Source: an uncultured Pelagibacteraceae bacterium (lineage in GTDB: Bacteria; Pseudomonadota; Alphaproteobacteria; Pelagibacterales; Pelagibacteraceae). Taken from it: a DNA stretch of 64,000 nucleotides. This document shows, piece after piece, positions 59,700 through 64,000 of the stretch (its first letter is position 1; each line of letters starts with the position of its first letter). Under the pieces are notes generated by a model, which was given only the letters and a program-made list of their open reading frames with translations, was not told the DNA's origin and did not search any database. The DNA lies in the NCBI GenBank assembly GCA_902519465.1, contig CABYJW010000002.1, forward strand, positions 1 through 64,000, written 5' to 3'. Made by a program: the position numbers and the translations under genes.

Positions 59700-60625
59700 T
59701 TAAAAATTTTATTAACCTCGGTCATTAAATTATTTTCATTTATTATATTTACACTGATTGGTACATATCCAAAACGTCTTCTTTTTAAAGGGCTCATCCG
59801 CAAAAAATCTTTTTCTGTAGTAATCAGTTTGGCTTTATTTTGAGATTCTGTTTTCAACAAATTTTCCAAATCATTATCAGAATAGTCATAATGGTCTGGA
59901 AATGTAATTTCCTTTATCACATTTAATCGGTTATCCTTAAGTGTGTTAAAAAAATTAATAGAATTACCTATTCCCGCAAAAGCAATTAACTTTCTATTTT
60001 TAAATTCTTCAAATTTCTTTAAACTATAATTAAAGTAAAAAAACTTTAATTCGTTGTTATATTTTTTTAATTTTAATTCAAATTCTATATTTTTTTCTCC
60101 ATTCACCATAATTATATTTGCAGTTTTCAGAGCGGATAATGTTTCACGCAGTGGCCCTGCAGGCAAAACTTGGCCATTACCAATTTGTTGGTTATTATTA
60201 AAACACAAAATATTTAAATCTTTTTTTATACTCTTGTCTTGGAAGCCATCATCTAAAATAATTGTATCAAATTTTTTTTCAATTGCAGTCTCAATTCCTT
60301 TGGCTCTTTTTTCACAAACTAATAATTTTGAATATTTTTTCAAAAGTTCAATTTCATCTTTTTGGTTTTTATATTCTTTCTTTATAATTATTGACACTCT
60401 TTTTTCATCCAATAAATTTTTTAATTTAATACATATTGGCGTTTTCCCAGTTCCTCCAATATAAATATTGCCAACACATATGATGGGAACAGAGTATTTT
60501 TTTTCCTTCTGAAAAAATTTGTAAATTTTTGCTATGACAATATAAATAAAAGAAAATGGAAGCAATGTTAATGAGAAAAAACCCAAATTTTTTCTATCCC
60601 AAAATTTTGGTTTAATCAATTTCAT
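59696..60625 (-). CDS. lpxK: Tetraacyldisaccharide 4'-kinase
   Basis: CVGNIYIGGTGKTPICI, LDDGFQDKSIKKDLNIL, GPLRET. Confidence 0.93.
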   Translation of the reverse strand: MKLIKPKFWDRKNLGFFSLTLLPFSFIYIVIAKIYKFFQKEKKYSVPIICVGNIYIGGTGKTPICIKLKNLLDEKRVSIIIKKEYKNQKDEIELLKKYSKLLVCEKRAKGIETAIEKKFDTIILDDGFQDKSIKKDLNILCFNNNQQIGNGQVLPAGPLRETLSALKTANIIMVNGEKNIEFELKLKKYNNELKFFYFNYSLKKFEEFKNRKLIAFAGIGNSINFFNTLKDNRLNVIKEITFPDHYDYSDNDLENLLKTESQNKAKLITTEKDFLRMSPLKRRRFGYVPISVNIINENNLMTEVNKIFK

Positions 60626-61890
60626 GCAATAATATTTTCATATTCTTTTATTACTTTGTGAAATATTTCATTACTATAGTTATTTAGTTTGTCTATTTTT
60701 TTCTTATCTTTCGATAAATTAGAATTAAAATTTTTAATTAATTTTTCTGCCAAAATATTTTTATTATCAATATAGTTTGAAATATTTTCATTATCTAAGT
60801 ATTGATAAATATCTCTAAAATTCGACACATAAGGCCCATGGTAAATCAAACATCCCATCCTAGCAGCATCAATTGGGTTTTGGCCTCCATCATTTTTAAA
60901 TTTTTTCAATATAGATTTTCCAATAAATATTTGCTTAAAATTTTCATAATATTTAAAAACAGAACCATAATAATTTATGAGTATAATTTCAGAATTTTCA
61001 TCGATACTATCGTTTTCATTTTTAATTTGAGCTTTAAGCCCCATCTTATTCATAATAAACAATATATCTTTGACGCGATTAATATGCCTTGGAATAATAA
61101 TTGTTTTTACTTTTTTATAATTTTTTTTTAAAATTTGATGCACCTCTGCACAGAAGATTTCCTCATCTGGATGAGTGCTAATTGCACACCAAATTTTGTT
61201 ATTTTCTTCAATATTAATTTTAAAATTTTTCCCTGAATTTATATTTTGTAAATTTGAGCAATATTTAATATTTCCAAAATATTTAACATTTTTTAAATTA
61301 AAATAAGCCAAATGATCCACAGTTTCTTTATTTGAGCAAATAGAAACTTTGATAGAACTAAATATTTCAGAGGCAAAAGTTTTGAAAATTTTCCATCTTT
61401 TAAAAGTTTTTTTAGTTAATCTTGCATTTAACAATATCAAAGGTAAATTATTTTTTTTTATTTTTAAAAAAAAGTTTGGCCAAATCTCAGAATCCACAAA
61501 TGTAATAACATTTGGCTTCCAATCTTTTAAAAAATTATTAATTAAAATATTAGTGTCATATGGAAGAAATTGATGAAGAACTTTATTATTTTTTCCATAT
61601 TTTTTTTTAAATAGATTATAGGAGCTTAATGTTACAGTAGTAATCAAAAAGTTTAATTTTTTATCTTTGTTTAAAAAAAAATCAATTATTGGGAAAATAG
61701 TATTTAATTCTCCTATACTTGCAGCATGAAACCAAAACAAATAACCCTCTGGTCTAACTATTTTTTTTGGCAAAATTTTTTCTTTGAATTTAGTCGAATG
61801 TTCTTTATTAATAATTTTTCTATAAAATACAAAAACTAAATAAGGTAAATAAAAAAGAATTATTAAAAAACTGTAAAGAGCTTTTAACAT
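60622..61890 (-). CDS. waaA: 3-deoxy-D-manno-octulosonic acid transferase
   Basis: FWFHAASIGELNTI, QFLPYDT, DSEIWPN, IIPRHINR. Confidence 0.9.
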   Translation of the reverse strand: MLKALYSFLIILFYLPYLVFVFYRKIINKEHSTKFKEKILPKKIVRPEGYLFWFHAASIGELNTIFPIIDFFLNKDKKLNFLITTVTLSSYNLFKKKYGKNNKVLHQFLPYDTNILINNFLKDWKPNVITFVDSEIWPNFFLKIKKNNLPLILLNARLTKKTFKRWKIFKTFASEIFSSIKVSICSNKETVDHLAYFNLKNVKYFGNIKYCSNLQNINSGKNFKINIEENNKIWCAISTHPDEEIFCAEVHQILKKNYKKVKTIIIPRHINRVKDILFIMNKMGLKAQIKNENDSIDENSEIILINYYGSVFKYYENFKQIFIGKSILKKFKNDGGQNPIDAARMGCLIYHGPYVSNFRDIYQYLDNENISNYIDNKNILAEKLIKNFNSNLSKDKKKIDKLNNYSNEIFHKVIKEYENIIA

Positions 61891-61896
61891 TTTATT

Positions 61897-63639
61897 TTAA
61901 ATTACTTGCTTGCTGTAAAGATTTTCATAATCTTTTGATCTCAATAAAAGTTCATCATGTTTTCCAGTTCCTACAATATTTCCATCTTTCATTACAATAA
62001 TACTATCTGCTTTTTTGATTGTAGATAGTCTATGAGCTATAACTAGCGTGGTCTTATTTTTTGTTAAGTTAAATATTGCATTTTGAACTTTTTCTTCAGA
62101 GTCAGTGTCTAAAGATGATGTTGCTTCATCCAATAAAATTATCGGAGAATTTTTTAATATTGCTCTCGCAATGGACAACCTTTGTTTTTGCCCCCCAGAA
62201 AGTCTTACTCCATTTTCTCCAATAATAGTTTTATATTTTTCTGGCAATTCCATTATAAAATCATCAGCTGCCGCCAATTTACATGCATTTCTTATTTCAT
62301 TTTCGTTTGCATCAAATTTTGCATACTTTATGTTATTCTCGACTGTATCATCAAATAAAATAATATCCTGACTCACTAAAGAAATTTTATTTCTTAACGA
62401 TTTTAATGAAACTTTCCTTATATCTTGATCATCAATAAAAATTTCGCCCATTTGTTGTTGATAAAATCTTGGTATTAAGTTCATCACTGTACTTTTTCCT
62501 GCACCACTATGACCAACCAAAGCTGTAACTTTTTCACCCCCAACATCCAAATTAATGTTTTTAACAGCACTATCTTTTCCAGTTTTGTATTTGAAACTTA
62601 CATCTTTAAATTTTATGTTAGCCTTTTTAATTTCAATTTCTGGGAGTTTTTCATTGTTCTTAATTTGAATCGTTTCATCAATTATTTTAAAAATTCTTTT
62701 GGCTGCAGCAGTACCCTGGTATACACTCATATTTAAGGTAGCGAGAGACCTAATTGGTTGATAGGACAACATCATAGCCGCTAAAAAAGAAAAAAAATTG
62801 TTTATGCCTATTTCCCCGGTTGATATTAAAATACCAGCAAAAAATATAAATCCCGCAATCATTATGCCAGTAAGTGTTTCCATTATTGGGGTTGCTCTAA
62901 TCAAAACAGTGCCAATCTTTATCTGTTTTTCTGTTAAGTCTCTAATTGCATCTTTAGATTTTTTTTCTTCAATATCCTCTCTTTGATATATCTTTATTAT
63001 TTTTGAGCCTTTTAAAATTTCAGTAAGAATCATGGTGAAATTACCTGCAGATATTGCACTTTGTGTGGTTGCCTTACCCATTCTTTTGCCTAAGGATTTT
63101 GCGAAGAACGCAGCTAATGGCATCATAATAATTGAGAAAAATGCCAACTTCCAATTTTGATAAAACATTACACATAGCAAAGTTATTAGCGTCAAAGAAT
63201 CTTTCATAAGATTAAGAACCCCAGTGCTTATTAATCCTTGAATTTGACCCACATCATATAAAAAACTTGATATGTATTTACCTGAATGTTTTGTCTCTAA
63301 ACTTTGCGTATCAGATAATAAAATATGACCAGCCATCTGGCCTTGAATTTTTTCTATTACTCGATACCCTAGGACTATAATTAAAAGTCTTGCAAAATAT
63401 AAAGACAAACCTTTCGCTGTAAAAACTATAATTATTGAAATGGGAATTAAGATTGCAAATGTTCTATCATTTTCAATAAAAATCTTCTTAACTGCAGGAT
63501 CGAGAAGCCAAGCTATAGCCGATGTTGTTCCAGCGACTATCAGAGAAAGTATAGCAGCAGAAAATACTCTCCACATATGTTCTTTTACATAGTTTCGATA
63601 TAGTCTTTTTAAGTAAAATATTATTTCTTTTAATTCCAT
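61897..63639 (-). CDS. msbA: Lipid A/multidrug ABC exporter, MsbA-like
   Basis: Fused TM domain plus NBD: VGHSGAGKSTVMNLI, RLSGGQKQRLSIARAIL, ILLDEATSSLD. Confidence 0.9.
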   Translation of the reverse strand: MELKEIIFYLKRLYRNYVKEHMWRVFSAAILSLIVAGTTSAIAWLLDPAVKKIFIENDRTFAILIPISIIIVFTAKGLSLYFARLLIIVLGYRVIEKIQGQMAGHILLSDTQSLETKHSGKYISSFLYDVGQIQGLISTGVLNLMKDSLTLITLLCVMFYQNWKLAFFSIIMMPLAAFFAKSLGKRMGKATTQSAISAGNFTMILTEILKGSKIIKIYQREDIEEKKSKDAIRDLTEKQIKIGTVLIRATPIMETLTGIMIAGFIFFAGILISTGEIGINNFFSFLAAMMLSYQPIRSLATLNMSVYQGTAAAKRIFKIIDETIQIKNNEKLPEIEIKKANIKFKDVSFKYKTGKDSAVKNINLDVGGEKVTALVGHSGAGKSTVMNLIPRFYQQQMGEIFIDDQDIRKVSLKSLRNKISLVSQDIILFDDTVENNIKYAKFDANENEIRNACKLAAADDFIMELPEKYKTIIGENGVRLSGGQKQRLSIARAILKNSPIILLDEATSSLDTDSEEKVQNAIFNLTKNKTTLVIAHRLSTIKKADSIIVMKDGNIVGTGKHDELLLRSKDYENLYSKQVI

Positions 63640-64000
63640 AAATTTTTTATTGAGATTAGAAAAAAAGATATAAAAAGTAAAAACCCAGAAATATTATTAA
63701 ACTTAAAAGCCCTCAGACATCTATCAGGGTTTTTAGGACTATATATTTTAATTTGATAAAATAGACTAAGCATAAATAAAAATAAAAATATTATAAAAAA
63801 ACTTTTCTCTATATTTAAAAACACGTAAGTAATCAGAACTGAACTAATTAAATAACAACTTATTATAAAAAGGTTAAGATTTTTTTTAAATTTAATTGCA
63901 GTAGATTTAACCCCTATTATTTCATCTTCTGATGCATCCTGTAATCCGTAAATGGTGTCATATCCTAATGTCCAAAATATGGCTCCGAAATAAAGTATAA
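63630..64000 (-). CDS. ubiA: UbiA-like 4-hydroxybenzoate polyprenyltransferase, C-terminal part (truncated by window edge)
   Basis: Minus-strand reading from the window end gives ...GYDTIYGLQDASEDEIIGVKSTAIKF... and CLRAFKFNNISGFLLF. Confidence 0.8.
   Translation of the reverse strand, partial: ILYFGAIFWTLGYDTIYGLQDASEDEIIGVKSTAIKFKKNLNLFIISCYLISSVLITYVFLNIEKSFFIIFLFLFMLSLFYQIKIYSPKNPDRCLRAFKFNNISGFLLFISFFLISIKNLWN

Overview
This 64 kb window is AT-rich and densely coded. Its gene content looks alphaproteobacterial, most likely a Pelagibacterales/SAR11-type chromosome (inferred from GcrA, DUF2093, DUF3035, an IHF-rpsA-cmk-aroA run and small intergenic gaps; not verified by search). It is mostly housekeeping: purine salvage, folC-accD-trpA-trpB-pyrF, rpsA-cmk-aroA, lptBC/kdsD, argD/argF, SRP RNA-dnaX-ybaB-recR, glcB, accA, tRNA-His-hisS-hisZ-hisG, groESL, ribF-ileS-lspA, purD, and an LPS block (lpxL-like, lpxK, waaA, msbA). 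I found no CRISPR array, rRNA, prophage or recognisable transposon. The strongest anomaly is a thioredoxin gene (16664..17032). A 48-nt, length-in-frame segment lies between the two catalytic cysteines of its WCGPC motif. The segment carries an in-frame TAA and a 15-bp hairpin, and it is bordered by Gly codons GGG and GGA. The organisation resembles the translational bypass of phage T4 gene 60, but excision, simple pseudogenisation or an assembly problem are also possible. Other points of interest are a His-codon-rich short ORF with hairpins upstream of tRNA-His/hisS, hisS starting 4 nt after the tRNA CCA end, a terminator hairpin inside the hisG coding end, an AccA with a C-terminal hydrophobic extension, a DUF2130/ExoI gene cluster, and no recognisable glycine riboswitch ahead of glcB. 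All product names come from reading motifs by eye; no database searches were run.
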